NCBI GenBank assembly: GCA_045805265.1
Contig: JBJMLO010000013.1
Location: 310,001 to 374,000 of the forward strand
DNA length: 64,000 bases
Reading direction: 5' to 3'
Origin: JBJMLO01 sp045805265
GTDB lineage: Bacteria; Actinomycetota; UBA4738; JACQTL01
Shown: in pieces, positions 48,413 to 58,024 of the stretch
Layout: every line of letters begins with the position of its first letter
Position numbering within the stretch: the stretch's first letter is position 1
Position numbers and translations under genes: made by a program
Notes under the pieces: model-generated
The model's input: the letters and a program-made list of their open reading frames with translations, nothing else
The model's database searches: none
Told to the model about the DNA's origin: nothing

Positions 48413-48937
48413 ATGGACTTCCCGTTGTCGATACGGCCGGCCAACCCCAGCGACGCGGAAGCCGTGGCGGCCGTCCACGTGCATGGGTGGCAGTGGGGAT
48501 ATCGCGGGCTGATTCCGGACGGGATCCTCGACGGACTCGACGTGTCGGAGCGGGCCGACCGGTGGCGCACGATCATGACCTCGGAGGATCGAACGGCGAG
48601 CGTCTACCTCGCCGAACGCGGCGGCCGCGTGGTGGGATTCGTCTCGTGCGGCCCCGCCCGCGAGCTCAACGCCGACGACGAGTCCACCGGCGAGGTCTAC
48701 GCCATCTATCAGGAGCCGGACGTGGCCGGCACCGGCGTGGGACGGGCGCTGTTCCGGCGAGCCGTCGAAGATCTGTGGAACCGAGGCTTCGACCGCGCCG
48801 TGCTGTGGGTCCTCGAGACCAACGCTCTGGCCCGCCGCTTCTACGAACGCGAGGGCTGGCACACCGACGGCGCCACCAAGACCGAGAACTTCCAGGGCTT
48901 CGCCCTCCACGAGCTCCGATACACCTTCACCCGCTGA
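48413..48937 (+). CDS. GNAT acetyltransferase
   Basis: A 174-residue N-acetyltransferase. It starts LSIRPANPSDAEAVAAVHVHGWQWGYRGLIP, a form common in GNATs annotated as peptide or amine acetyltransferases, with the acetyl-CoA motif PDVAGTGVGRALFRRAVEDL near residue 105 and ARRFYEREGWHTDG after it. GGAG lies just before ATG 48413; an in-frame ATG 30 nt upstream is less likely. It follows the ATPase pair by 75 nt with its own promoter. Substrate unknown. Confidence 0.87.
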   Translation: MDFPLSIRPANPSDAEAVAAVHVHGWQWGYRGLIPDGILDGLDVSERADRWRTIMTSEDRTASVYLAERGGRVVGFVSCGPARELNADDESTGEVYAIYQEPDVAGTGVGRALFRRAVEDLWNRGFDRAVLWVLETNALARRFYEREGWHTDGATKTENFQGFALHELRYTFTR

Positions 48938-49007
48938 CCAATCTGTAGCGTTCGCCATCCAAATTCGCCGGGGCGTGACTGCGTGCGCGGATACACCGCT
49001 TTCGCCG

Positions 49008-50192
49008 CTATGACTGACAGGCGTTCTGGCCGGATGGCGGGAAGAAGCTGACCGGCCCACCGACGAAGCCGCCCCCGGTGCATGACAGCCCGGCTCCATC
49101 CCAGTGACCGTTCGCGAAGTCGTAATCGAAGCTTCCGCCGGAGCCCTGCTTCCCCTCGGATCGGGGGAACTCTGCCGTGATCGCCGATCGAGGGAGCACG
49201 ACCACCTCCCATCGACCCACTTCCGCGGGCCGCCCGGAGCCTAGGAGAGGCAATCCGAAAGGCCCTGTGGGGGCGGAGACGGCTTCGATGGGGGGAGTCG
49301 CGAAGAACAGGGTGACGTCGACGAACCCGGGACCCCGGCGGACCTCCGCCCAGCACGTCGCTCGAAATGGACGGGGGCGCACCCGCCAGGACTGGTCACC
49401 CTGCACGTGCGGGGGCTCCATCACCCCATCTGCCGGTTGGCCGTCAGGCCCGGGACGGCATTTGTCAAAGAGGCCCGCGGTGAGGCTCACGGCCCGGTCC
49501 ATCGCGACCTGGGGTGACGGCGGCGGACCGGCTGGGACGACTGCGACGCGGAAGGCCGGAAGTGCCGGGAACCGGATGTTCGATGCCGGGCCAACCTGGG
49601 ACCGCTGGAGCACCGGACAGGATCCGCGAAGGCGCAGCGGCCCCGGCCACCGGATGACCGCGGACTCGCTGAGCACATGCATCGTAGCCCCGGGCCGGAG
49701 AGGAGGAGCAGGCGAGGGGCCGGGGCCGCTCTGACCGCTGTGGCGGGTCTCGGTGTCGAAGAGCGCCGTGCGGGACGAGTTCTCCACGATCAATCGCCCG
49801 AACCCCTCGCCGAACGGGTCGGCCCGCCCCGCGAACACAGGGCGGGTGCCGTCGTTGCGGACCGCGTATGCGATCGAGACAGATCGTCCAGGAGTGACCT
49901 CCGAGCTCGCGATCGTCGCCGAGCAGACGGCCGGGTACCCCTTCGCGTGCACCGTGACGGTGACCGGATGGGTGAGCATCGGAGACGGGGAAACGCTGGG
50001 GAGTGTGGCCGGGTGGAGCGCCAAGGCTGCGGTGACGAACCCGCCGGCCGCCACGACGAGCGCGATCACCGCCGCGACGACCCTTCTTCTGCGCTTCAGG
50101 CGACGGCGACGGACGGTCACTCGCTCCCAACTTCCATGAGCGGGATCGACGGCGGATGCCGCCCGCTCGAGGATGGACCGGAGGTCATCCAT
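49008..50192 (-). CDS. Single-pass membrane protein, candidate anti-sigma partner
   Basis: A 394-residue protein. A cytoplasmic region of about 40 residues (MDDLRSILERAASAVDP, then a very basic stretch) precedes one membrane helix (about 40-60), and the large remainder lies outside, with five or so cysteines and Pro/Gly-rich segments. The ATG overlaps the end of the ECF sigma gene by eight nt, the usual arrangement for a sigma/anti-sigma pair, and the order sigma first is normal. However, there is no HxxxCxxC zinc motif, so it would not be a ZAS-type anti-sigma. The outer domain may be the sensor. Function inferred only from position and topology. Confidence 0.7.
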   Translation of the reverse strand: MDDLRSILERAASAVDPAHGSWERVTVRRRRLKRRRRVVAAVIALVVAAGGFVTAALALHPATLPSVSPSPMLTHPVTVTVHAKGYPAVCSATIASSEVTPGRSVSIAYAVRNDGTRPVFAGRADPFGEGFGRLIVENSSRTALFDTETRHSGQSGPGPSPAPPLRPGATMHVLSESAVIRWPGPLRLRGSCPVLQRSQVGPASNIRFPALPAFRVAVVPAGPPPSPQVAMDRAVSLTAGLFDKCRPGPDGQPADGVMEPPHVQGDQSWRVRPRPFRATCWAEVRRGPGFVDVTLFFATPPIEAVSAPTGPFGLPLLGSGRPAEVGRWEVVVLPRSAITAEFPRSEGKQGSGGSFDYDFANGHWDGAGLSCTGGGFVGGPVSFFPPSGQNACQS

Positions 50193-50721
50193 CGGTCAGC
50201 GCCAACTTCTGCCGAAGGCGTGCCCGGGCCTGCGACGCGAGGCTCCTCGCGGTGGCCTCCTGCACACCGAGGATGGCGGCTGCCTCGCCAGGAGATCGGT
50301 CGAGGAACTCCGTTAGGACAAGTGCGAGACGCTGGCGCGGGGGCACCTCTCGAAGTGCCGAGATGACAGCCTGCCGGTCGGTCGCGATGTCAATCGGGTC
50401 GGGCGGGGTGCGAGCAGTCTCCCGGTGGCGCAGCTCGACGGTCCGTCGCCTCCACCGGCTTCGGAATGCGTTCATCGCGGTTCGATACAGGTAGCCGACC
50501 CGGTCTTCCATGCGCCTCACCCGATCCCAGTGCAGCCACACCTTCGCGAACGCGTCCTGGAGCAGGTCCTCCGCTTCGGCCGCGTTGCCCGTCATGAGGT
50601 AGAGCGCCCGAAGCAGCCGGACCTGGTGGTCGCGGAAGAGCTCCTCCACCTCCGCCGCCGGATCGCGCAGCTCGAACTCCGTGTCGGTTGCGTCCGTGCG
50701 CTCGACCCCTCCCTTGGGCAT
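50185..50721 (-). CDS. ECF-type sigma factor
   Basis: A 178-residue RNA polymerase sigma factor. Region 2 is FRDHQVRLLRALYLMTGNAAEAEDLLQDAFAKVWLHWDRV (residues about 29-70) and region 4 begins REVPPRQRLALVLTEFLDRSPGEAAAILGVQEATARSLASQARARLRQ near residue 120. It resembles SigE-like (SCO) ECFs of actinobacteria. ATG 50721 has AGGA close before it. The stop overlaps the gene for a membrane protein that may hold it inactive. Its targets are unknown; no matching promoter with both boxes was identified. Confidence 0.92.
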   Translation of the reverse strand: MPKGGVERTDATDTEFELRDPAAEVEELFRDHQVRLLRALYLMTGNAAEAEDLLQDAFAKVWLHWDRVRRMEDRVGYLYRTAMNAFRSRWRRRTVELRHRETARTPPDPIDIATDRQAVISALREVPPRQRLALVLTEFLDRSPGEAAAILGVQEATARSLASQARARLRQKLALTDG

Positions 50722-50823
50722 GTCCTGTCACATGAACGCGCAGCGGGGCGGTTCGTTCAAGACGCCGCATGATGGGGCCCGTTGAAGCGTCAGCTACGCG
50801 AGGTGACTCGAAGGATCGCCGCG

Positions 50824-51027
50824 CTAGCGCCGAAGATGTGGATCCCTGAAGAGGTGCCCGCAGTTGAGGCATCTCATGTTCACGCGGGCGCCGGGTCCCG
50901 CGTGGCCGAATGGCTGCGTCCGACTCGACCCGCACAAGGGACAGACGAGTCGCTCAGAGGGCTCGCCGACCCGAGGGGCGGTTGGCCTCTCCGACGCCGC
51001 GTCGTGATCCTCGCTCGTCGTTCCCAC
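50824..51027 (-). CDS. Small zinc-ribbon protein
   Basis: A 67-residue protein. After about 25 residues of unconserved acidic sequence comes a zinc ribbon: LVCPLCGSSRTQPFGHAG, then NMRCLNCGHLFRDP, i.e. two CxxC pairs 21 residues apart. The protein ends soon after the second pair. GTG 51027 has GTGAGGC five nt upstream. Similar small ribbon proteins of unknown role are common in actinobacteria and may bind RNA, DNA or another protein. It stands alone upstream of the ECF sigma gene, 102 nt away. Confidence 0.75.
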   Translation of the reverse strand: MGTTSEDHDAASERPTAPRVGEPSERLVCPLCGSSRTQPFGHAGPGARVNMRCLNCGHLFRDPHLRR

Positions 51028-51114
51028 GGTTGCCTCACGATGAGCTTACCGACTATGCACTGACGCTCGCGGAGATCGACGATCCCGCTTGGATCGTTCA
51101 CCTGCGGCCCGGGG

Positions 51115-51495
51115 TCACTCCACCGGTTCCAAGATTCGGGTCAGGCCGTGAGGGACGAACCATGCGACCGCCGCGACCATCGCACCTCCCACAAGGATCA
51201 GGATTACGTCGCGAGTCCCGTGGCAAGGCGAAATCTCGGTGCAGTCGCTGACCGCCGCGAGCATCCCGAAGGTCCAGATCAATCCCCAGACCGCAACGGG
51301 GACGGAGATCACCACAAAGATCCGAACGCCTCGGGACGCGACGGCCCACCACCTCAGAGCTTGGATCACGAGAACCACCCCAGCCGGACCCGTGACTCCG
51401 ACGGAGCCCATGGACGCCGCGGCGAGGACGAACCCGAACACGGCAGCCAGGGCGACTTCGCGGCGGTCTCGAGGATGCTGGGACACGAGAGCCAC
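51115..51495 (-). CDS. Small membrane protein with four predicted helices
   Basis: A 126-residue protein with four hydrophobic stretches (around residues 15-33, 37-49, 56-80 and 95-113) and a short loop holding two cysteines (DCTEISPCHG) that may be outside the cell. No family is recognised. GTG 51495 is the first in-frame start after the mfd stop side, with a weak TAGGGT before it. It is read in the same direction as mfd and follows it by 43 nt, so it may be expressed from the mfd message. Strong hydrophobicity pattern and normal codon use make it more likely real than a chance frame. Confidence 0.6.
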   Translation of the reverse strand: MALVSQHPRDRREVALAAVFGFVLAAASMGSVGVTGPAGVVLVIQALRWWAVASRGVRIFVVISVPVAVWGLIWTFGMLAAVSDCTEISPCHGTRDVILILVGGAMVAAVAWFVPHGLTRILEPVE

Positions 51496-51538
51496 CCTAG
51501 CGGGCAGAGTGCAGATCCACCTCCAGCCGAGTGTGGTG

Positions 51539-54500
51539 TCACCTGGCCGGCTCGGATTCCGCGACGTCTTCTACGGACGCCAACAGCTTCTCTTCCACCC
51601 AGCCGGGGAGGCTGGGACCGCCGAGGATCACCGGGGTCAGGTTGAGGGTCTTCGTGGTGGCGTGGTACGCCGATTCCGGGACCCGGCGCTGGAGGTCGAG
51701 CTGCAGGTAGTCGGGGACCTCGAGGGGTCGCAGGCGGACCTGTTGGCGGAACGTGTTCACCTCGGTGACGCCGAGGCGGGTTGCAGTCACGCGCAGCCGC
51801 GCGATGCCGAACAGCGTTTCGACCTCAGCCGGTAGCACTCCGAAGCGGTCGCGGAGCTCGACCGCGATGTCGTCCAGCTCGCCGTGGTCGCGGGCGTTCG
51901 AGATCCGGCGGTAGAGGTCCAGCCGCAGACCCTCCTGGCCCACCCAGCCCACCGGGATGAAGGCGCGGACCGGGAGATCGATCCGAACGTCCAGCTCCGA
52001 GCGCACCTCCTCGCCCTTCATCTCCGCGACCGCTTCCTGCAGGAGCCGCATGTACGTGTCGAACCCCACCGCGGCGATGTGGCCGTGCTGCTCCGCCCCC
52101 AGCAGGTTGCCGGCGCCGCGGATCTCCAGGTCGCGCATCGCGATCTTCACCCCCGATCCCAGATCCGTGTACCGGCTGATCGACGACAGACGCTCGTGCG
52201 CCTCTTCGGTCAGCGACTGCTGCGGGGGGAAGAAGAAGTACGCGAACGCGCGCTCCCGCGAGCGCCCGACGCGACCTCGCAGCTGGTACATCTGCGCCAG
52301 GCCCAAGCGGTCGGCCCGCTCGACGACCAGCGTGTTCGCGGTCGGGACGTCCAGGCCCGACTCGATGATCGTCGTGCACACCAGCACGTCCGCCTCGCCG
52401 TCCCAGAACTTCAGCATCTCCTTCTCGAGCGCGTCCTCGTCCATCTGGCCGTGCGCAACGATCACCCGTGCTTCCGGCACTTCCTGCTGGAGCCGCCGCG
52501 CCGCCCGCTGGATGGTCTGCACGCGGTTGTGAACCCAGAACACCTGCCCGCCGCGGAGCAGCTCGCGGCGCACCGCGCCGAGCCCCAGCCCGTCGTCGTA
52601 CGGCCCCACGTACGTCAGCACCGGCTGGCGGTCCTCGGGGGCCGTGTCGAGCACGCTCAGCTCCCGCACTCCAGTCAGCGCCATCTCCATGGTCCGCGGA
52701 ATCGGCGTCGCGGTCATGGTCAGCACGTCCACGTGGGCGCGCATCTGCTTGATGCGTTCCTTGTGGGCCACGCCGAACCGCTGCTCCTCGTCGACGACCA
52801 GCAGCCCGAGATCCTTGAACCGAACGTCGGTGTTCAACAGGCGGTGCGTCCCGATCACGACGTCGACCTTTCCGGCAGCGAGGTCGCGCACGACCTCGCG
52901 CTGCTCCGCGCCCGACAGGAATCGCGACAGCATCGCGACCCGCACCGGGAACGCCGTGTACCGCTCGGTGAACGTCACGTAGTGCTGCTCGGCCAGCAGC
53001 GTGGTCGGCACCAGCACCGCGGCCTGCTTGCCGTCCATCACCGCCTTGAACGCGGCCCGGATGGCGATCTCGGTCTTCCCGTAGCCGACGTCGCCGCAGA
53101 TCAGCCGGTCCATCGGCACCGGCTGCTCCATGTCGCGCTTGACCTCGTCGATCGCCGCGCGCTGGTCGCGTGTCTCCTCGAACGGGAACGCGTCCTCCAG
53201 CTCGCGCTGCCACGGGGTGTCGGGCTTGAACGCGTGCCCGGGGACCGCCATACGCACGCTGTACAGGCGGACCAGCTCGCCGGCCATCTCGCGCACCGCG
53301 CGCCGGACGCGCGCCTTCGCCCGCGGCCAATCGGACGAGCCCAGCTTGGTGACCCGGGGCTGCTCGCCGCCGAGGTACTTCGCCACGACGCCGACCTGGT
53401 CGGCCGGGACGTAGAGCTTGTCGCCGCCCCCATACTCGAGCAGCAGGAAGTCCCGCGCCGAGCCCTTGATCTCGCGGTGGACGATCCCGCCGTACCGGGC
53501 CACGCCGTGGACGTGGTGCACGGCGTAGTCGCCCGGTTCCAGCTCCATCGCGATCGCGTCGGCCCGCCGCTTCGCCATCCGGGGCTGCTGGCGCGTGTGC
53601 CGCCGGACGCCGAAGAAGTCCTCCTCGCCGGCGACGGCCAGACCGCCGGGGCGGAACACGAACCCGGCACCGACCGGCGCCTCGATCGTCTCGACCGGCG
53701 GCGTGATGCCGGCAGCGGTGGTGACGCCTCGTTCCTCGACCAGCTCGCGCGCCCGATCCAGTGAGCCGTGCGACTCAGCCGCGATCAGCACGCGGGAGCC
53801 GGCGCCGGCCAGGTCCGCCACTCGCGCGGCCATCTCCGCCGGATTCCCCGAAGCCGTCCCCCACCCGGAGACGCCGAGGTCGAGGCCCTCGGAGAACTCG
53901 GACAGATGCAGCACCGGATGGTCGCCCAGCGCCTCGTCGAGCGGGCGGACGACCGACCCGCCGGGCCAGCCCGTCGCCGCGGCCAGCGCCTCGGCCTCGG
54001 TTGCAACGCGTTCCGCCCGGTCGGCCACGCGGCGGCCCGGCGACAGGACGACCCACGCGCCGCGGGGCAGCAGCGAGGCGGGCGATTCCAGGCGGTCGTA
54101 CACGAGGCCGGCCAGCGTCTCCATGCCCTCGAACGCCAGCCCCTCTGCCAGCCTGGCCAGCCCGTCGCGGAACCGCCCTTGGTGGCGCGGCGCAGCCCGC
54201 TCCGCCCGGGCCCGAACGTCGTCGGTCGGCAGCAGCTCGCGGACGGGATGGATCCCCACGGAATCGACCTGCCCCGTCGACAGCTGAGTGGCCGGCGAGA
54301 ACTCGCGCAGCGAGTCGATCTCGTCGCCCCAGAACTCGGCCCGGACCGGCCGGCGGGCGGCTCCCGGGAAGATGTCGAGCGTGCCGCCCCGGACGGCGAA
54401 CTCGCCGCGGTGCTCGACCACGTCAGACCTCAGATAGCCCAGCGCCGCCAACCGCTCCGCGAGCGCGTCCGGCGGCACCTCGGCCCCTCGGGCGACGACC

Positions 54501-54922
54501 AGCGGCTCGTGCGACCCGAGCTCCGGCGGGATGCCCTGGATCGCCGCGAGCGCGGGCGTGACGACGACGAACGCGCCGGGAGCGTCGGCTTTGGACCGCA
54601 TGAGCCCCGCGGCCTCGGCTCGGCGGGCTGCCACCTCGGGGGCCGGGCTGATCCCCTCGTACGGCAGCGACTCCCACGCCGGGAAGAGGACGACCCGGTC
54701 CTCGCCCAGGTAGGCGCCCACGCCCCGGGCCAGGGCCTCGGCCTCGTGCGGGCCGGTGGTCACGGCCATGACGGGGCCGTCCAGCGCACGCGCCACCGCC
54801 GCGATCACGAAGTCCCGGCCGGCGTCGGCCCGCGCCACCCGCGGCCGGGCGACCTGGGCCAGGAGCCGGTCGAACGGCTCCGAGCGGACGAGCAAGTCGA
54901 GCGCCTCGTCGAACCTAGTCAC
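51539..54922 (-). CDS. mfd: Transcription-repair coupling factor
   Basis: A 1127-residue DNA translocase that releases stalled RNA polymerase and recruits UvrA. The order is typical: UvrB-like N-terminal region (LFPAWESLPYEGISPAPEVAARR), RNA-polymerase-interaction domain (AVHHVHGVARYGGI, then KLYVPADQV), helicase with Walker A CGDVGYGKTEIA, box II VVDEEQRFGVAHKE, box III MTATPIPRT and box VI QLRGRVGRS, and a C-terminal TRCF domain (ELDVRIDLPVRAFIP). Length is normal. GTG 54922 has GAGAGG nine nt before it. In most relatives the genes pth and SurA-like lie beside mfd; here accessory genes occupy both flanks. Confidence 0.97.
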   Translation of the reverse strand: MTRFDEALDLLVRSEPFDRLLAQVARPRVARADAGRDFVIAAVARALDGPVMAVTTGPHEAEALARGVGAYLGEDRVVLFPAWESLPYEGISPAPEVAARRAEAAGLMRSKADAPGAFVVVTPALAAIQGIPPELGSHEPLVVARGAEVPPDALAERLAALGYLRSDVVEHRGEFAVRGGTLDIFPGAARRPVRAEFWGDEIDSLREFSPATQLSTGQVDSVGIHPVRELLPTDDVRARAERAAPRHQGRFRDGLARLAEGLAFEGMETLAGLVYDRLESPASLLPRGAWVVLSPGRRVADRAERVATEAEALAAATGWPGGSVVRPLDEALGDHPVLHLSEFSEGLDLGVSGWGTASGNPAEMAARVADLAGAGSRVLIAAESHGSLDRARELVEERGVTTAAGITPPVETIEAPVGAGFVFRPGGLAVAGEEDFFGVRRHTRQQPRMAKRRADAIAMELEPGDYAVHHVHGVARYGGIVHREIKGSARDFLLLEYGGGDKLYVPADQVGVVAKYLGGEQPRVTKLGSSDWPRAKARVRRAVREMAGELVRLYSVRMAVPGHAFKPDTPWQRELEDAFPFEETRDQRAAIDEVKRDMEQPVPMDRLICGDVGYGKTEIAIRAAFKAVMDGKQAAVLVPTTLLAEQHYVTFTERYTAFPVRVAMLSRFLSGAEQREVVRDLAAGKVDVVIGTHRLLNTDVRFKDLGLLVVDEEQRFGVAHKERIKQMRAHVDVLTMTATPIPRTMEMALTGVRELSVLDTAPEDRQPVLTYVGPYDDGLGLGAVRRELLRGGQVFWVHNRVQTIQRAARRLQQEVPEARVIVAHGQMDEDALEKEMLKFWDGEADVLVCTTIIESGLDVPTANTLVVERADRLGLAQMYQLRGRVGRSRERAFAYFFFPPQQSLTEEAHERLSSISRYTDLGSGVKIAMRDLEIRGAGNLLGAEQHGHIAAVGFDTYMRLLQEAVAEMKGEEVRSELDVRIDLPVRAFIPVGWVGQEGLRLDLYRRISNARDHGELDDIAVELRDRFGVLPAEVETLFGIARLRVTATRLGVTEVNTFRQQVRLRPLEVPDYLQLDLQRRVPESAYHATTKTLNLTPVILGGPSLPGWVEEKLLASVEDVAESEPAR

Positions 54923-54951
54923 CTACGACCTCTCCATAGGGCACAGCACGA

Positions 54952-54980
54952 AGAGGCCCGGCGTGAATGTCCAGGCCTCT
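54952..54980 (-). terminator. Hairpin upstream of mfd
   Basis: A 10-bp stem with one G-T wobble (54,952-54,961 with 54,971-54,980) and a nine-base loop. No T-run. It lies in the 282-nt divergent gap before mfd and could be a relic terminator of the once adjacent pth operon or a leader structure of mfd. Confidence 0.45.
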
Positions 54981-55204
54981 GACCAGTGGGTTTCGTCTTC
55001 GGATCGCGTTCAGATCGCGCCCGCGGAGGCGGAGCGACCTCCTCATTCTACGGTCGACCCCCGACAAGGAACTGACGCGGCGGGATTAACGTTCGGTACG
55101 TTCGCCTTGCCGGCGGGCGGTGACATGGTCCGCACGTCCTGGACAGTGCTGTCCCCCCGTCGGCCGATACCCGAGCAGGCGAAGACGCGCTACAACCAGC
55201 GGTT

Positions 55205-57826
55205 ATGCAGACCGTCGCCCAGGCTGACCTGTCTCGAGTGACCATGCCGAGGGCGGCCGAACGGCCGGCCGTCCGGGGCATCGGCGCCGTGCTGGCCCTC
55301 ATCGCGGGGATCGCCTGCATCACCGAGGGCGAGAGCGTTCTCGTCGGCTGGCACGTGCACATCGCGGCGGTCGTGAAGGCCTTCGGGGCCGACCCGATGC
55401 CGTACAACGCGGCCTTCGGCGTCATGGCCGGCGGGGTGGCGCTCGTCGCGGTCGCGACCGACCGGCGAAGGCTCGGCGTCGCCGCCGGCATCGTGACCGG
55501 CGTCCTCGGAGGCCTGAGCGCCCTCGAATACCTGAGCGACCGGAGCTTCGGCATCGATCAGCTCGTGGTCCGGGTCTGGCTGGCGCCCGGGGCCGCGTTC
55601 CCCGGCCGCATGACGCTGAATGCGGCCCTCGGACTCCTCCTCGCGGGGGCGGCGGTGGTCATCCTGTGCCTGCCCCGCCTCCCTCGCGCCCGAATCGCCC
55701 TGGCCGCGCTGCTCGGTTCCACGTGCGCGGCGATCGGCGGGGTGGGGCTGTTCGGCTACGCGTCGCACGCCCCCACCGCCTTCGGGTGGGGCCAGCTCGT
55801 GCAGATGCCACCCCACGCTGCGGCGAGCCTGGCCACTCTGGGCGCGGGCGCCGTCGCGGCCGCGTGGCACCATCAGGACCGATCGGGTCCGGCCGGATGG
55901 CTGGCCACTCCCGTCGGGATCGCCGCGTTGTTCTTCGTCCTGGTGAGCGCCTGGGCGCTGGCCGCGATCTGGCCCGCGGGCTCCGGGGGCTTCTCCGCTC
56001 GCGAGGGCACCACGCTGCTCACGCTCGGGATCGTGATCGCGGGGTTGGCGGGCCTGGCGTTTCGGATCGGCCAGGTGGCCTGGACCAGAAACCGCACCCT
56101 GCAGGCCGAGGCCGAGCGGCGCCGGATCAGCGAAGAGCGGTTCCGCAACGCGTTCGCCTACGCCCCGATCGGGATGGCCCTGGTCAGCCTGGACCCGGTC
56201 CCCCTCGGCACGTTCGTCCAGGTGAACGGGGAGCTCTGCCAGATGCTCGGATACCCGGAGTCCGAGCTGGTGTCGCGACCGGTGGAGTCGGTGATCCACC
56301 CACGCGACGCCTTCTCCGTGGAGCTGCGCGCCGCGCAGCTGCGGAAGGGTGCGATCACCTCCTATCAGGTCGAGGCCCGGTTCCTGCACGCGGACGGCCA
56401 CGAGGGATGGGTGCTGGTCAGCTCGTCCCTCGTCCACGATGGCGAGGGCGAGCCCGGGTGGGTCATCAACCAGTTCCAGGACATCACCGAGCGGAGGATG
56501 ATCAGCGAGCGCCTCACGCACATGGCGCTCCACGACTCGCTCACCGGCCTCGCCAACCGGGCACTGTTCGACGCGAACCTGGAGCACGCACTGGCCCGGG
56601 CGAGGCGGACGGACACCATGCCCGTCGCCATGCTGTTCGACCTGGACGGGTTCAAGCGGGTCAACGACTCCCTGGGCCACCTCGCGGGGGACGAGCTCCT
56701 TCGGGCGGTCGGCGACCGCTTGATCACGAGCATGCGGCCTTCGGACACCGTCGCGCGCCTTGGCGGGGACGAGTACGTCGTGTTGTGCGAAGACCTCGCC
56801 CTGCCGGAGGACGTCGAGGGAGTAGCGAGCCGGCTGAACGAGGTCCTCCGAGCGCCGTTCGACCTCTCCGGGATCCAGGCCTCGATCACGGCCAGCGTCG
56901 GCGTGGCCGTGGCCCGCCAGGGTGACACGGGCGAGTCGCTGATCTCCCGGGCGGACCAGGCGATGTACGACGCGAAGGGTCGCGGCAAGGCTCGTTTCGA
57001 GATGTTCAGCGAGCGGCCCGCCGGCCAGAGCTACCTGGACATCGAGAACGGGCTTCGCTCCGCCCTCGACGACGGGCAGCTGGAGGTCTTCTACCAGCCG
57101 CAGGTCCGACTGGCCGACGGCGTGGTCACCGGCGTCGAGGCGTTGCTGCGGTGGAGACACCCCACCCGCGGGCTGCTCACCCCGAAGGACTTCATCTCCG
57201 TGGCGGAGGAGACCCTGCTCATCGTGCCCATCGGCGAGTTCGTGCTGGAGCGCGCGTGCCGGGACATGCATGAATGGCAGCGCCACCATCCGGACCTCCC
57301 TCCGCTCGGGCTCTCGATCAACGTCGCCATGAACCAGCTCGGCCGGGAGTTCGTTGCGCACCTGGATCGCGTGATACGCGAGGCATCCTTCCCCCCCGAG
57401 CTCCTGTGTCTCGAGATCACGGAGACCGCGCTGGCCCGGGTTGGAGGGGTCGAGAGCGCGGCCCTCGAGGCGCTCAAGGAACGCGGCGTGCGTCTCGCCA
57501 TCGACGACTTCGGCACCGCCTACGCATCGGTCGACCACCTCCGCCGATTCCCGATCGACGAGCTGAAGATCGACCGGACGTTCGTGTCCGGCATTACGGA
57601 CCAACCGGCCAGCGAGAGGATGGCATCCGCCCTCGTGAGCTTCGGTCGCATGCTCGGCCTGGGCGTCGTCGCCGAGGGCGTCGAGACCCTCACCCAGGCC
57701 CAGCTCCTGCGTGAGGCGGGGTGCCCGACCGCCCAGGGGTTCTACTTCGCGAGGCCCACACCGATCGATCGCCTGGCCGGGCTGCTGGTCATGGCTACCC
57801 CGGCCCTGGCGCCGACGCCAGCGTGA
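55205..57826 (+). CDS. Membrane PAS-GGDEF-EAL cyclic-di-GMP enzyme
   Basis: An 873-residue protein. The first 300 residues contain about eight membrane helices (a MASE-like sensor). A PAS domain (ERFRNAFAYAPIGMALV, to ITERR) follows at about 315-430, then a GGDEF domain with GGDEY near residue 520, DGFKRVNDSLGH and a normal catalytic site, and an EAL domain with EALLRW near residue 645, DDFGTAYAS and AEGVET. Both domains appear catalytic, so it may make and break c-di-GMP. ATG 55205 has only a weak ribosome site, so a nearby in-frame start such as ATG 55244 is possible. It is the first of the genes between mfd and pth. Confidence 0.9.
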   Translation: MQTVAQADLSRVTMPRAAERPAVRGIGAVLALIAGIACITEGESVLVGWHVHIAAVVKAFGADPMPYNAAFGVMAGGVALVAVATDRRRLGVAAGIVTGVLGGLSALEYLSDRSFGIDQLVVRVWLAPGAAFPGRMTLNAALGLLLAGAAVVILCLPRLPRARIALAALLGSTCAAIGGVGLFGYASHAPTAFGWGQLVQMPPHAAASLATLGAGAVAAAWHHQDRSGPAGWLATPVGIAALFFVLVSAWALAAIWPAGSGGFSAREGTTLLTLGIVIAGLAGLAFRIGQVAWTRNRTLQAEAERRRISEERFRNAFAYAPIGMALVSLDPVPLGTFVQVNGELCQMLGYPESELVSRPVESVIHPRDAFSVELRAAQLRKGAITSYQVEARFLHADGHEGWVLVSSSLVHDGEGEPGWVINQFQDITERRMISERLTHMALHDSLTGLANRALFDANLEHALARARRTDTMPVAMLFDLDGFKRVNDSLGHLAGDELLRAVGDRLITSMRPSDTVARLGGDEYVVLCEDLALPEDVEGVASRLNEVLRAPFDLSGIQASITASVGVAVARQGDTGESLISRADQAMYDAKGRGKARFEMFSERPAGQSYLDIENGLRSALDDGQLEVFYQPQVRLADGVVTGVEALLRWRHPTRGLLTPKDFISVAEETLLIVPIGEFVLERACRDMHEWQRHHPDLPPLGLSINVAMNQLGREFVAHLDRVIREASFPPELLCLEITETALARVGGVESAALEALKERGVRLAIDDFGTAYASVDHLRRFPIDELKIDRTFVSGITDQPASERMASALVSFGRMLGLGVVAEGVETLTQAQLLREAGCPTAQGFYFARPTPIDRLAGLLVMATPALAPTPA

Positions 57827-57850
57827 AACCGGTCCTCCCTGTCCCGCCCG

Positions 57851-57892
57851 GGCCGGTCCCTCGTACCGTGGAACGGTAGCTGGGGACCGGCC
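57851..57892 (+). terminator. Two-tier hairpin terminator after the GGDEF-EAL gene
   Basis: A perfect 10-bp outer stem (57,851-57,860 with 57,883-57,892) encloses a second perfect 6-bp hairpin (57,864-57,869 with 57,873-57,878). It starts 25 nt after the stop codon. No T-run. Confidence 0.7.
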
Positions 57893-58024
57893 GACGACCT
57901 CTACGATCGACGTTCATAGAACATTCACTTCGCGCCTGGACATCCCTTGTACCGTTAGGGGACATCCGAACAGACGTGGGGTACCGGCGTCGAGGGGGCC
58001 GCCGGTCCGGAGGAGGAATCGATC

